DNA of 64,000 nt from Sinomicrobium soli (GTDB taxonomy: Bacteria; Bacteroidota; Bacteroidia; Flavobacteriales; Flavobacteriaceae): assembly GCF_003285545.1 (NCBI RefSeq), contig NZ_QLNV01000004.1, forward strand, positions 186,001-250,000, given 5' to 3'. The notes beneath the pieces are model-generated. The model was given only the letters and a program-made list of their open reading frames with translations, made no database searches and had not been told where the DNA came from. Numbering within the stretch: position 1 is the stretch's first letter; each line of letters opens with the position of its first letter. Positions 45,544 through 54,998 of the stretch are shown one piece after another. Both the position numbers and the translations under genes were made by a program.

Positions 45544-46500
45544 TTAGCGTATTGAAAATTCGAACACGGTCTCATTGCAATACGTATCTCCTGCTCTCAA
45601 TACTGCCGAAGGAAATGCAGGCTGATTGGGGGCATCCGGAAAGGTCTGGGCTTCGAAACAGATGGAAGAGTATTTTCCGTATGCGGCACCTTCCGCAAAG
45701 GGGAGGGCCCCCAGGTCTTCCGGGGTGTATACCACAACGGCTCTCTGGTTGGTAGCTACCTTCATCTCTATTCCTGTTTCCGGGGCATACAATACGGCCG
45801 CCTCAGAAGGAGTGTCGAGAACAAAGACATCGTCGATACCCGAAAAACCGGGCTGTTGCCCGATGAAGGCAGGAGAGCGGAAGTCGTATGCCGTTCCGGC
45901 CACATCCCGGAAATTGCCGGTGGGCAGCAATTTGCCGTCCAGTTCTACGAATGTCCCGCTGCTAAGTTTCAGTTCGTGGTCCAGTACAGCCCCTTTCCCG
46001 TTGAGGTTAAAATAGGCGTGATTGGTCAGGTTGATCACCGTATCCCTGTCGGAGGTGGCCTTATAGGTTACCTTCAGCGACCTGCCTTCAAGGCGGTAGG
46101 TGACGGTGACCTTCAGGTTTCCCGGGTACCCTTCCTCGAGGTGGGGGCTCAGGGTACTGTAGGTGATAGACGGGTGGTCTCCTTCGTCCGAAAGGGCCTC
46201 CAGCTGCCAGTCCTTTTTGTTAAGGCCGTTTTCTCCCCCGTGAAGGTGGACGCCGTTTTCCTGGTGCAGCTCATAACGCGTGCCGTTCAGGGTAAATCCC
46301 CCTCCGCCTATACGTCCTGCATAGCGCCCTATGGAGGCCCCTATGTAGGATGGGTTATGCAGATAGTCGTCTTCCTCTCCGAAGCCCAGCACTACATTAA
46401 TGTCTTTGCCGTTTCTGTCCCTGACCCTCAATTGTTGTACGGTGGCGCCATAGCTGAGGGCAGTCAGGGAAATATCGGAATTTTGTATGGTGTGTTTCAC
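45544..46500 (-). CDS. galM: Galactose mutarotase (aldose 1-epimerase)
   Basis: GalM interconverts the alpha and beta anomers of galactose and related sugars. Motifs include GATVQQLRVRDRNGKDINVVLGF in part, GRYAGRIGGGGFTLNG, HLHGGENGLNKKDW with an active-site His, TNHAYFNLNG with the second His, and the final CFEAQTFPDAPNQP glutamate region. Starting at the GTG at 46500 yields 318 residues; an in-frame TTG at 46536 falls against the terminator of the efflux operon and is less likely. The fold is beta-sandwich and the protein is cytoplasmic, since no signal peptide is seen. Confidence 0.93.
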   Translation of the reverse strand: MKHTIQNSDISLTALSYGATVQQLRVRDRNGKDINVVLGFGEEDDYLHNPSYIGASIGRYAGRIGGGGFTLNGTRYELHQENGVHLHGGENGLNKKDWQLEALSDEGDHPSITYSTLSPHLEEGYPGNLKVTVTYRLEGRSLKVTYKATSDRDTVINLTNHAYFNLNGKGAVLDHELKLSSGTFVELDGKLLPTGNFRDVAGTAYDFRSPAFIGQQPGFSGIDDVFVLDTPSEAAVLYAPETGIEMKVATNQRAVVVYTPEDLGALPFAEGAAYGKYSSICFEAQTFPDAPNQPAFPSAVLRAGDTYCNETVFEFSIR

Positions 46501-46536
46501 GGAATAAAAATTAATATATGGAGTGCTAAAATACAA

Positions 46537-46562
46537 AAACCCTGCATTTGCAGGGCTTTTGC
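46537..46562 (-). terminator. Intrinsic terminator of the RND efflux operon
   Basis: On the minus strand GCCCTGC pairs with GCAGGGT around AAAT and is followed by TTTTGTATTTT, about 50 bases beyond the TolC-like gene. Confidence 0.85.
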
Positions 46563-46612
46563 GTGGTAAATAAACACAGGTTTGTAAAATCGGATAAGAT
46601 TTAAACAGTGTC

Positions 46613-48085
46613 TTAATTGTTCTTTTTGTTTTCCGATGCTTTCATGGCATCAAACTTTGTATCTGTCTCTTCCTGGCTTATTATTTCCCATCCGCCACCT
46701 AAAGCTTTGTAGATTGCTATCAGTGAAGTAGCCGAGGATATTTCGCTTATCGCCAGTGCATTTTCGGAAACGAGCAGCGCGTTGTCAGCACTGAGATAAT
46801 CGATAAAGTTATCCAGCCCGGCAGTGAAACGCTGTTGTGCAAATTTTGCCGCTTCGGCACTTGCCCTGGACGAAGTGCGTAGTATTTCCCTTCTTTTTAA
46901 TTCATGGGTATAATTGCTCAGGGAGGTTTTTATTTCTTCCAGACTTTCGAGAACTACCTTTTCGTATTGATTTAGAGCAGCCAGTGTCCTGGCATCCTCA
47001 CTTTTTATCTGTTGTCTTACCCTTCCGAGGTTAAACGCTGCCCAGCTGATACTGGGGAAAATATTCCATGTAAAAGATTCTTTGCTGCCGAAGTTCGAGA
47101 AATCCACTGCTGAAAAACCAATAGAACCTCCGAACTTAATTTGCGGGTACAGGTCTGCTACCGCAATATTGTATTGCGCGATTCTCATTTGCAAAGCTGC
47201 TTCGGCACGTCGTACATCGGGCCTTCTTCGCAGCATTTCGCGAATATCCCCCAGGGCCACGGATTCCGGCAAACTCGGGAGAGGTTGTTTGTTGACAATA
47301 TTGTCTTCAAGGTTACCGGGGACTTCTCCGATCAAAACACTGATGCTGTTTTTAAGGGCTTCTAACCTGGCTTCGAGGGGAGGAATACCGGCCCTGGTAT
47401 TTTCGAGTTGGGCCAGGGCCCTGGACTCGTCGAGACTATTGCTTGTACCTGCTTCCGATAATTTAACCGTAAGATCGTAGGTGTCTTGTTGTCCCTTTAA
47501 ATTTCTTTTGGCAATATCCAACAGGTATTGTGTGCCCCTTAATTCGAGATAATTATTGGCTACCTCTGCAAAAATGCTGACATATACACCATGCATATCT
47601 GCCAGAACTTGTTTTTGATTGGCGTAAGCCCTTTTTATCCTGTTGGATACTCTGCCGAAAAGATCCGCTTCCCAAAAAGCGTCAAAGCTGGCATTGTAAG
47701 TACTGTATGTGGGGTTGGCTCCCGGAACAAAAACATTTTCTCCCATTCTGGTCCGGGAATACTCTCCGTTGGCCGTAATGGTGGGAAGCCTGTCCCACTT
47801 TGTTTGCTTAAGTACTGCCCTGGCAGCTTTGAAATTGGCAACTGCCGTATTGATGTCCAGGTTATGTTTACGAGCTTTTTGTATAAGAGAATCCATAACC
47901 GGATCATTAAATCCGGTCCACCATTCTGTGGCAATAGCCGAATTTTTAAAGGCGACGTCCGTTAGTTCGTCTTTCAGAAAATCATCTTCGATGGAAACGG
48001 TTGTTTGCACGTCGAAGCTTCGTTTTTGAATGCTACAGGAACTTGCCAGGATCACTGTGATTATTAATACTATCCAATTTTTCAT
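46613..48085 (-). CDS. TolC-like outer-membrane efflux lipoprotein (OprM/NodT family)
   Basis: The 490-residue product forms the outer-membrane channel of the adjacent RND pump. Its signal MKNWIVLIITVILASSCS has a lipobox (ASSC), as in OprM. Two outer-membrane efflux repeats are visible; SASFDAFWEADLFGRVSNRI-type and PSISWAAFNLGRVRQQIKSE motifs mark the barrel/helix junctions. Predicted helices are long and alternate with barrel strands. It follows the pump gene by 28 bases and is the last gene, before the terminator. Confidence 0.93.
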   Translation of the reverse strand: MKNWIVLIITVILASSCSIQKRSFDVQTTVSIEDDFLKDELTDVAFKNSAIATEWWTGFNDPVMDSLIQKARKHNLDINTAVANFKAARAVLKQTKWDRLPTITANGEYSRTRMGENVFVPGANPTYSTYNASFDAFWEADLFGRVSNRIKRAYANQKQVLADMHGVYVSIFAEVANNYLELRGTQYLLDIAKRNLKGQQDTYDLTVKLSEAGTSNSLDESRALAQLENTRAGIPPLEARLEALKNSISVLIGEVPGNLEDNIVNKQPLPSLPESVALGDIREMLRRRPDVRRAEAALQMRIAQYNIAVADLYPQIKFGGSIGFSAVDFSNFGSKESFTWNIFPSISWAAFNLGRVRQQIKSEDARTLAALNQYEKVVLESLEEIKTSLSNYTHELKRREILRTSSRASAEAAKFAQQRFTAGLDNFIDYLSADNALLVSENALAISEISSATSLIAIYKALGGGWEIISQEETDTKFDAMKASENKKNN

Positions 48086-48113
48086 TTGCTTATATTTTTA
48101 ATGGTTTCGGCAT

Positions 48114-51100
48114 TTATTCTTTTGCTTCGGATGCTGTGTTTTGTTTTTTAGTACTCCATTTTCTTCCGAGGTAATAGAATACCGGGGTAAGGAATACTCC
48201 GAAAATGGTGACACCTAACATACCACTGAATACCGCCATTCCGAGGGTGACTCTTAATTCGGCTCCTGCGCCGGTTGCGATGGCCAGAGGAACTACTCCC
48301 AATATAAATGCCATTGCGGTCATAAGAATAGGTCTTAGTCTTAGTTTGGAAGCTTCTATAACAGCTTTTTTCAACTCCATACCTTCTTCTTCCAGTTGCT
48401 TGGCAAATTCCACGATCAGAATGGCGTTTTTACTAGCTAATCCTACGAGTACTACGAGTCCTATCTGTACCATGATATTATTATCCAAACCGGCAAGATC
48501 AACACCTATGATAGCAAATAGCAAAACCATAGGGACAATAAAAATAACGGCGAGGGGCAATACCAGACTTTCAAACTGTGCTGCCAGCAGAAGGAAAACA
48601 AAGATGACTGCCAGTGTAAAAGCGATCCCGGCGGTGTTTCCGGTTTGTTTTTCCTGATAGGCCAATTCCGTCCATTGAAAGGATATGCCTTGTGGTAAGA
48701 CTTCAGCTGCCAGTTGTTCCATTCTTTCCAATGCTTGTCCGGAACTGTATCCGGGATTTACATCACCGTTAAGGGCAGCTGAGGGATAGAGGTTAAACCT
48801 CGGTATTCTCGATGCGCCGGCTATGTCTTGCTGCGTAGCAATTGATCCCATAGGGACCATATTACCTTGATTATTCCGGACTTTTATTTTAGAAATATCA
48901 TCAGGAGTAAGGCGGTTGGGCGAGTCTGCCTGAGCGGTAACCTGGAATGTTCTTCCTAAGTAGTTGAATTCATTGACAAAGGCCGATCCCATATATATTT
49001 CAAGCGATTGGAAAACGTTCTGAACATCGATCCCTAATTTTTCTGCTTTTACACGATCTATATCCAAAAACAATTGCGGTGTCTGGTTGTTAAAGAAAGT
49101 AAAGACATTACTCAATACAGGGTCTTGATTGGCTGCCATAGCCAATGCATTGGTGGCTTCCAAAAGTTTCTCGGTACCGAGATTTCCTCTGTCCTGTACC
49201 ATCATTTTAAATCCTCCGGCATTACCTATACCACTTACGGATGGTGGTGGAATAACAAAGACCATAGCGTTATCGATCTGCGATAGCGCTCCCCGGGTTT
49301 TTGCCAGGAGTTCGTTGTACTCGATACCTTCGTCATGTCTCTTGTCAAAATCGTCCAGAACCTGAAATACTACGGCAGAGTGCGAAGCAATGGTATTGGA
49401 TGTCGGATCGAACCCCGTAAAGGATATAGCATCTTCGATGCCGTCAATGTCCAGAGATAAATCCAAAACTTTCTTAACTGCTTCATCGGTTCTTGAAAGT
49501 GAGGACCCCGGAGGAAGTTGTATGACACTTATAAAGTATTGTTGATCCATAGCCGGGATAAATCCCTGTGGTACTCTGCCAAATTCTACCCCGGTGAGTA
49601 TTATAAGCCCGAAATAAACCACCATAACCATGGCAGAGGTACGAACGAGTTTTTGGACTGCTTTTCCGTATTTATCGGATAATTTTTCCATAAAGGAGTT
49701 GAATTTATTTCCGATATAGATAAAAGGCCTTAGTAGTATAAAGGGTTTTTTATTACTTTCTTCTTTTTCCTCGTGACGCATTAACAGGGCTGCCATTGCA
49801 GGGCTTAAGGTAAGAGATACAAAAACAGATATAGCTGTGGCTACAGCGATTGTCATTCCGAATTGTTTGTAAAACTGTCCGGATATACCTTCGAGAAAAG
49901 CGGTAGGGATGAATACGGCAATTAGTACAAGACCAATGGCTACCAATGCTCCTCCTACTTCATCCATGGTTTTCATAGCAGCTTCTTTTGGAGAGAAGCC
50001 CTGTCTGAGGTATCTTTCCATGTTTTCTACCACCACAATGGCATCATCTACAACAATACCAATAGCAAGGACCAATCCGAACAGGGTAAGTGTGTTAAGA
50101 GAAAACCCAATGCCCTGCATTACGGCGAAGGTACCTATAAGAGAAACCGGGATTGCGAGAATAGGAATAATAGCGGCTCTCCAGGACTGTAGGAAGAGTA
50201 GAATTACAATAACCACCAGTACTATAGCTTCGAATATAGTGTGGTATACCTCATCTATGGATTTTTGAATGAAGTTGGTAGGATTGTATATAATGGCATA
50301 TTTAAGATCTTCAGGAAAATTTTTGGAGAGCTCTTCCATTTTATCCTGAATTGCGGCAGCAGTTTCCAGAGCATTACCTCCGGGTTGTTGGAAGATAGGC
50401 ATGGCAATAGCGGGTTTTTTGCCTAAATATCCTCGTGTAGTGTAGTTCTGAGCTCCCAATTCAGCTCTTCCTATGTCTTTTAATCTCACTATGCGACCAT
50501 TGTCTTCTGCTTTGATAATAACGTTTTCAAACTGTTCTGTCGATACCAGCTTTCCCTGGGTTTGAATATTTATCTCAAAAGCGGTCTGACTTCCGGAAGG
50601 CAAGGTGTTTAACGTACCACTGGCTACCTGTACATTCTGTGCCCTGAGTGCGGCAACCACTTCTGCAGCAGTGATGTCGAGAGTAGCGATTTTATCGGGA
50701 TCCAGCCATATGCGCATAGCGTATTCCGCTGCACCAAACAGCTGTATGTCTCCGATACCTTTTATACGTGCCAATTCATCTTTTAATTGGAGAACAGCAT
50801 AATTACCCATATAGATTTGGTCGTAAGTTTCATTTGGAGAGTAAAGGTTTACCACCATAAGGATGTCCGGAGATATCTTTTTTGTAGTTACTCCAAGTCT
50901 TCGTACCGATTCAGGTAAGCGGGGTTCAGCAATGGCAACCCGGTTTTGTACTTGTACCTGTGCTTTGTCCAGGTCGGTTCCTAATTCAAATGCAATCTGG
51001 AGAGTTACACGACCATCTGCAGAGGACTGGGATGTCATGTATATCATGTCTTCTACTCCGTTTATTTCTTTTTCGAGAGGAGCAGCCACGGTTGCCGAGA

Positions 51101-51275
51101 GTGTGGTGGCGTTGGCTCCGGGATAGGTAGCAACAACCTCTACCGTAGGAGGTGCTACATCCGGAAATTGAGAGGTAGGTAAAGATACGTAAGCCAGCCC
51201 TCCCACGATGAGTATAAGTATACTCAGAACGGCTGCGAAAATCGGCCTTTTGATAAATGTATGACTAAATTTCAT
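48114..51275 (-). CDS. RND multidrug efflux permease, HAE1 family (AcrB/MexB-like)
   Basis: The 1053-residue inner-membrane pump uses the proton gradient to export hydrophobic or amphiphilic drugs. It begins MKFSHTFIKRPIFAAVLSIL with the HAE1 FIxRPIfA opening. The proton-relay aspartates are in LAIGIVVDDAIVVVENME (helix 4), and the lysine is in VGLASKNAILIVEFAKQ (helix 10). The periplasmic porter region has QVQVQNRVAIAEPRLPE. All RND hallmarks are intact. A 253-base gap separates it from the adaptor gene, long for an operon, but the order adaptor-pump-channel is kept. Confidence 0.97.
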   Translation of the reverse strand: MKFSHTFIKRPIFAAVLSILILIVGGLAYVSLPTSQFPDVAPPTVEVVATYPGANATTLSATVAAPLEKEINGVEDMIYMTSQSSADGRVTLQIAFELGTDLDKAQVQVQNRVAIAEPRLPESVRRLGVTTKKISPDILMVVNLYSPNETYDQIYMGNYAVLQLKDELARIKGIGDIQLFGAAEYAMRIWLDPDKIATLDITAAEVVAALRAQNVQVASGTLNTLPSGSQTAFEINIQTQGKLVSTEQFENVIIKAEDNGRIVRLKDIGRAELGAQNYTTRGYLGKKPAIAMPIFQQPGGNALETAAAIQDKMEELSKNFPEDLKYAIIYNPTNFIQKSIDEVYHTIFEAIVLVVIVILLFLQSWRAAIIPILAIPVSLIGTFAVMQGIGFSLNTLTLFGLVLAIGIVVDDAIVVVENMERYLRQGFSPKEAAMKTMDEVGGALVAIGLVLIAVFIPTAFLEGISGQFYKQFGMTIAVATAISVFVSLTLSPAMAALLMRHEEKEESNKKPFILLRPFIYIGNKFNSFMEKLSDKYGKAVQKLVRTSAMVMVVYFGLIILTGVEFGRVPQGFIPAMDQQYFISVIQLPPGSSLSRTDEAVKKVLDLSLDIDGIEDAISFTGFDPTSNTIASHSAVVFQVLDDFDKRHDEGIEYNELLAKTRGALSQIDNAMVFVIPPPSVSGIGNAGGFKMMVQDRGNLGTEKLLEATNALAMAANQDPVLSNVFTFFNNQTPQLFLDIDRVKAEKLGIDVQNVFQSLEIYMGSAFVNEFNYLGRTFQVTAQADSPNRLTPDDISKIKVRNNQGNMVPMGSIATQQDIAGASRIPRFNLYPSAALNGDVNPGYSSGQALERMEQLAAEVLPQGISFQWTELAYQEKQTGNTAGIAFTLAVIFVFLLLAAQFESLVLPLAVIFIVPMVLLFAIIGVDLAGLDNNIMVQIGLVVLVGLASKNAILIVEFAKQLEEEGMELKKAVIEASKLRLRPILMTAMAFILGVVPLAIATGAGAELRVTLGMAVFSGMLGVTIFGVFLTPVFYYLGRKWSTKKQNTASEAKE

Positions 51276-51528
51276 CTGTCTTGATCTTTGTTCGTTGATT
51301 TTTTGTCGGATAGAGAAGTTCTATCCTGCCTTTTTTATCGTTGTATTCTATTGGAAATAAGAAATAAAATCCCTGTGCCCTTTTTTTGCTTGTTAAAAAG
51401 GGCACTTTTACCAGGCTTTATACGGAGTTTTTTCCGTTGGATTGCCGGTCATGGAGTGACCGTTTTCTTTGCAATCGACAGGATACTATCCGTATAAAAT
51501 CGAGGTAGGGATTATATAAGTGTTTCGG

Positions 51529-52761
51529 TTATTTTGTAGCAGCCAAATCTGTTTTGCCGGGGAGAATATTTGTTTCATTCGCACTTACGATCATACCCGG
51601 ACGGATTTTCTGTAAATTGTTTGTGATTAATTTATCTTTGGGAGAAAGTCCGTCTTTTACAATTCGCAATCCATTGGAATGTAGGGGTCCAAGAGTTATA
51701 TTTTTACTTACAACCTTATCGTTCTCTCCGAGGGCATAAACATATCTCAGGGACTGATTAGTACCAATAATATTATCCGGTATCATTATGGCATCGTGTT
51801 CGTCACTGCCTATAAGCCTGGCTTTACCGAACATTCCCGGTTCCAGCAAATGATCTTCATTGGGCAGAATGGCACGGTTTTCTATGGTCCCGGAATGACC
51901 GTCTATCTCGTTGTCGACAAAATCGAGCCGGGCTTCGTGCAGGAACTCGTTTTCGTCGGATAGTTTGATATATACCGGGAGGTCTTCGGAACGGGCTTCT
52001 CCTCGTTTTCCTGCCTTTGCCAGGCGCACGTATTTCAAATAATCCGATTCGCTTCCCGTGAAATAGAAATGAATAGGGCTTGTGGCCACGATAGTAGTGA
52101 GCAAGGTAGAATTGGCACTTCCCCCGTCTATCAGGTTCCCTTCATTGACTTTGTGCCTGCTGACCAGACCGGAAATGGGTGCTTTTACCCTGGTAAATTC
52201 CAGGTCCAGGGCAGCCTGGTCTACTTGTGCCTGGGCCAGCTGTGCGCTGGCCTCTGCGTGTGCAAGGGCCTGCTCCCTGCGGTCGTATTCTTCGGCAGAT
52301 ACGGCACCTGTTTCCTGTAAAGATCTTACCCTGCCGTAATTTTCCCTTGCCGTTTTTAGTGTGGCCAGGGCCTGGGCGTAATTTGCCTTGGCCTGATCCA
52401 GTGCGATCTTAAAAGGTCTTTGGTCTATTACAAATAATACCTGTCCCTTTTTTACGGGTTCTCCGTCGGTGAAATTTACTTTTTCGAGAAAGCCGCTGAC
52501 CCTTGCGCGAACTTCCACGCGATTGCTGGCCTCAAATCTTCCGGAATACTCGTCCCATTCGGTGATTTTTTCGAATACCGGTAATGCGGTTTCTACCTCA
52601 AGCGCCATAGTGGTTCCCGGGTTATTTTTCCCATCCCCGGGGCCACATGCTGCTGCCAGCGCGAAGACTATTCCTGTCAAGGCCGAAATGCCTGAATTTT
52701 TTATGGCAAAACGTGAGTTTTTCATCTTGATTACCTGCTGTTTGAGATTATTCTTTTTCAT
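51529..52761 (-). CDS. RND efflux periplasmic adaptor lipoprotein (AcrA/MexA-like)
   Basis: This membrane-fusion protein joins the pump to the outer-membrane channel. From the ATG at 52761 it has 410 residues with a lipobox (LAAAC) at about 36-40. The barrel-sandwich has RARVSGFLEKVNFTDGEPVKKG and, in the second half, VKAPISGLVSRHKVNEGNLI, flanking a coiled-coil hairpin. The alternative start MKNSRFAIKN at 52725 would give a shorter signal peptide. A TTG at 52851 overlaps the operator-like sequence and is rejected. The 19-base site 93 bases upstream suggests TetR control. Confidence 0.94.
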   Translation of the reverse strand: MKKNNLKQQVIKMKNSRFAIKNSGISALTGIVFALAAACGPGDGKNNPGTTMALEVETALPVFEKITEWDEYSGRFEASNRVEVRARVSGFLEKVNFTDGEPVKKGQVLFVIDQRPFKIALDQAKANYAQALATLKTARENYGRVRSLQETGAVSAEEYDRREQALAHAEASAQLAQAQVDQAALDLEFTRVKAPISGLVSRHKVNEGNLIDGGSANSTLLTTIVATSPIHFYFTGSESDYLKYVRLAKAGKRGEARSEDLPVYIKLSDENEFLHEARLDFVDNEIDGHSGTIENRAILPNEDHLLEPGMFGKARLIGSDEHDAIMIPDNIIGTNQSLRYVYALGENDKVVSKNITLGPLHSNGLRIVKDGLSPKDKLITNNLQKIRPGMIVSANETNILPGKTDLAATK

Positions 52762-52853
52762 AGTGCAATTGTGTTTGAGTTTTGTGGTAAAAGTTTTAAA
52801 AAATACCGGGAGCGGTACGGATAGTGTGTCTGTATTTTTTTGATGAAACAAGT

Positions 52854-52872
52854 TGACCGGTCGTCTATAAAA
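52854..52872. promoter_or_regulatory. Putative TetR operator upstream of the efflux adaptor
   Basis: TGACCGGTCGTCTATAAAA is identical to the site upstream of tetR and contains the perfect palindrome GACCGGTC. It lies between tetR and the adaptor gene. No clear -7/-33 match surrounds it. Confidence 0.6.
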
Positions 52873-52885
52873 TAAGTAAAAAAAA

Positions 52886-53482
52886 TTATTTGATAATAAG
52901 TGTCTTTAAGAACACCAGGAAATTATCCAGCGGTTCGGGACTTTGATTTTCTTTCATGGATATTAATACCCCTTTATAGGCATCTTCGATGAAAGCCACA
53001 ATTTTACCGGGGTCAAGAGGGAGATTTATCTCCTTGTTTTCCTGTGCAGCAACGACGACCCCGACGATTTTGTTTCTTGTATTTTCTTCGTGTTTTACAA
53101 TGGTTGTGCGTATTTTTTCACTGTGTTCCGACATTTCATTGCCTATGTTGGACCCCATACATCCCATGCTGCATTGCAATTCCCCTTTCATTATTTCCAC
53201 CCTTTTTGCATAGTACCCGTAAAGCCTCATGCCGGGAGATAAAGAGGGGTCTTCGAGAACCTGTTCGGTTGCGTTGCTCTTCAGGCAGAAATAGCGTTTT
53301 AGTGCCTTGACCGCAAAATCTTCCTTGGAGTCGAAATAGAAATAAAAAGAACCTTTCGGGACATTCGCTGTCTTTACGATGTCGTTAACACTGGTACCGT
53401 TGTATCCTTTCGACCATAAGAGCTGCAGCCCCTTGTCGAGAAGGAAATCGGTTTTTTCCTGGTGTTTGACTGTGGTAGACAT
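52886..53482 (-). CDS. TetR/AcrR family repressor, probable regulator of the efflux operon
   Basis: The 198-residue protein has an N-terminal helix-turn-helix: LLWSKGYNGTSVNDIVKTAN and VPKGSFYFYFDSKEDFAVKAL, the canonical TetR pattern, within residues 15-60. The C-terminal ligand domain includes CSMGCMGSNIGNEM with two cysteines three residues apart, like TetR members of the AcrR/NemR group that sense electrophiles; that sensing role is only a possibility. It is the first gene before the adaptor-pump-channel genes. The 19-base motif inside its own promoter indicates autorepression. Confidence 0.9.
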   Translation of the reverse strand: MSTTVKHQEKTDFLLDKGLQLLWSKGYNGTSVNDIVKTANVPKGSFYFYFDSKEDFAVKALKRYFCLKSNATEQVLEDPSLSPGMRLYGYYAKRVEIMKGELQCSMGCMGSNIGNEMSEHSEKIRTTIVKHEENTRNKIVGVVVAAQENKEINLPLDPGKIVAFIEDAYKGVLISMKENQSPEPLDNFLVFLKTLIIK

Positions 53483-53505
53483 AGCATTATCTCAATTGGA
53501 CAGGA

Positions 53506-53537
53506 CAAAAATATGACCGGTCGTCTATAAAAAACAA
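53506..53537 (-). promoter_or_regulatory. tetR promoter with nested operator
   Basis: Minus-strand TTG (53537-53535), 21-base spacer, TATTTTTG (53513-53506): a full Bacteroidota promoter match 24 bases before the start. The 19-base TGACCGGTCGTCTATAAAA site (53514-53532) fills the spacer almost exactly, so repressor binding would block polymerase. Confidence 0.7.
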
Positions 53538-53674
53538 ATCTAAAATGTTAAAATTATTGTAAAGAAATTAAGGGGTAAAATATCTTTGAGTATAACTTAC
53601 TGTTTTTCAGATTAGTGTACTTTTGTTGAAGTTTTTTACCCGTTCTCAAAAATACAAAATATTCTGAAAACCGC

Positions 53675-53697
53675 AACAGGGCGTTTTTTTTGTCGTC
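53675..53697 (+). promoter_or_regulatory. Candidate ECF-type autoregulatory promoter
   Basis: AAC (53675-53677), 16 bases including a T-run, then CGTC (53694-53697) matches the AAC-N16-17-CGTC form of many ECF sigma targets, about 115 bases upstream of the sigma gene and in its direction. Confidence 0.5.
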
Positions 53698-53812
53698 TAT
53701 ACTGTAAAGCAACAACCCTTTTTGCCGGAAAAGGATAGGTGCGGAGAAGTCTGGGGAAGACGATAAGCTCGGGGGAGGAGCGTGTTTTAGCTAAAGAAAT
53801 ATAACAGTAAAA

Positions 53813-54370
53813 GTGGGGATAAAAACCGGAACAGATCAGGCAGAATTAATAGAAAAATGCAGAAAGCACGACCGCAGGGCACAAGTGAGGCTTTACCGGC
53901 AATATTGTAACGCCATGTTTTATATAGCCCGGAGATACCTGAAGCGTGAGGAAGATGCCGAAGATGCTGTGCAGGATGCTTTTATACTGGCCTTCCGGAA
54001 ACTGCATCAGTATCGGGAGGAGGTGTCTTTTGGCGCCTGGCTGAAACGTATTGTAATTAACTGCTGCCTGGACAGGATCAAAATGGAAAGAGAGCATACG
54101 GTATCTATAGACGGCGAATTTTTACAGGTAGCCGATGAGCTCCCCGGAGACTGGGTAGCGGAAGACCATATCACTTCCGGTATGGTGGTGAGAGCCATAG
54201 AGAGTTTGCCGGACAGCCATCGCTACGTACTGATGCTTTTCCTTATGGAAGGGTATGACCATGAAGAAATTGCCGGAATACTGGGGATCTCCGAGGTAAA
54301 TTCGCGAACCCTTCTTTTCCGGGGAAAGAAGAAGTTGCAGCACATATTAAAAACATACAGGGCGGTATAG
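53813..54370 (+). CDS. RNA polymerase sigma-70 factor, ECF subfamily
   Basis: The 185-residue protein has sigma region 2 (ARRYLKREEDAEDAVQDAFI, residues about 38-58) and region 4 (SHRYVLMLFLMEGYDHEEIA followed by GILGISEVNSRTLLFRGKKK), with no regions 1 or 3, so it is an ECF factor. A GTG start gives MGIKTGTDQAELIEKC, near the usual family start. Two genes follow closely on the same strand: a membrane protein and a secreted protein. An AAC-N16-CGTC sequence upstream may be its own target promoter. The signal it answers is unknown. Confidence 0.93.
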   Translation: MGIKTGTDQAELIEKCRKHDRRAQVRLYRQYCNAMFYIARRYLKREEDAEDAVQDAFILAFRKLHQYREEVSFGAWLKRIVINCCLDRIKMEREHTVSIDGEFLQVADELPGDWVAEDHITSGMVVRAIESLPDSHRYVLMLFLMEGYDHEEIAGILGISEVNSRTLLFRGKKKLQHILKTYRAV

Positions 54371-54401
54371 GGATCGGGGCCATCGCCTGAAAAAGGACAG
54401 T

Positions 54402-54998
54402 ATGATGAAAGACATTCGGAAATTGATAGAGGAGGGGTATCGCAGCAAGGGAGATATCCCCGAAGGGCATGAGGCCAGGTTCCTGGAGAAACTGCAGGCG
54501 TTGCCGCAGCACAGCCCCGGAAAATATTCTTTACGGCACCGGGGCCCGGTATGGAAAATAGCGGCTTCGGTAGTGCTCCTGGCAGGGATAGTCACGGTTT
54601 TCTTTTACGCGGTTTCCGACCGTCCTTCCGGAGCCGCAGAGGTGACCGTGACGGAGCGGGAAAAAGCCGGGGAAGAAAAACCTATCTCGCTCAGCGACCT
54701 CTCACCCGACCTGAAAAAGGTGGAAGAATATTATATGACCGCTATCAACTGGGAGCTTTCCCAGGTAGAAGTAGACCCGGAAAACAAAAAACTTTTTGAT
54801 GCGTATATGGGCAGGCTCGGCGAGCTGCAGGAAGAATACCGGGAACTGAACCGGGAACTGAACGATATCGGGCCCAATGAACAGACGGTGAATGCCTTGA
54901 TCAACAACCTGCAGTTGCGGCTGCAATTGCTGTATCGCCTAAAGAACAAGTTAAACGAATTAAAACACAGGGATCATGAAGAAATATCCAATGTATAG
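54402..54998 (+). CDS. Single-pass membrane protein, probable anti-sigma/regulatory partner
   Basis: The 198 residues have a charged N-terminal cytoplasmic segment (about 1-49), one membrane helix (WKIAASVVLLAGIVTVFFYA, about 49-68), and a periplasmic helical region that ends in a coiled coil (about 135-190). This plan resembles anti-sigma factors of ECF systems, though no ZAS zinc motif is visible, so the assignment rests on topology and position 31 bases after the sigma gene. The 3' end overlaps the next gene by 23 bases, giving translational coupling. Confidence 0.75.
   Translation: MMKDIRKLIEEGYRSKGDIPEGHEARFLEKLQALPQHSPGKYSLRHRGPVWKIAASVVLLAGIVTVFFYAVSDRPSGAAEVTVTEREKAGEEKPISLSDLSPDLKKVEEYYMTAINWELSQVEVDPENKKLFDAYMGRLGELQEEYRELNRELNDIGPNEQTVNALINNLQLRLQLLYRLKNKLNELKHRDHEEISNV

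Larger units (their letters stand above)
53483..53812. other. Divergent control region between tetR and the ECF sigma gene
   Basis: These 330 bases hold the tetR promoter/operator on one side and a candidate ECF promoter on the other. Sequence from about 53533 to 53660 is very A+T-rich. No gene is seen. The decamer GTCGTCTATA occurs here at 53520-53529 (inside the operator) and 53692-53701 (inside the ECF-like promoter). Confidence 0.6.

Noticed and set aside
51276-51528. A small gene in the 253-base gap between efflux adaptor and pump
   Set aside because: The only open frame is short, on the opposite strand and without a plausible start context or recognisable sequence.
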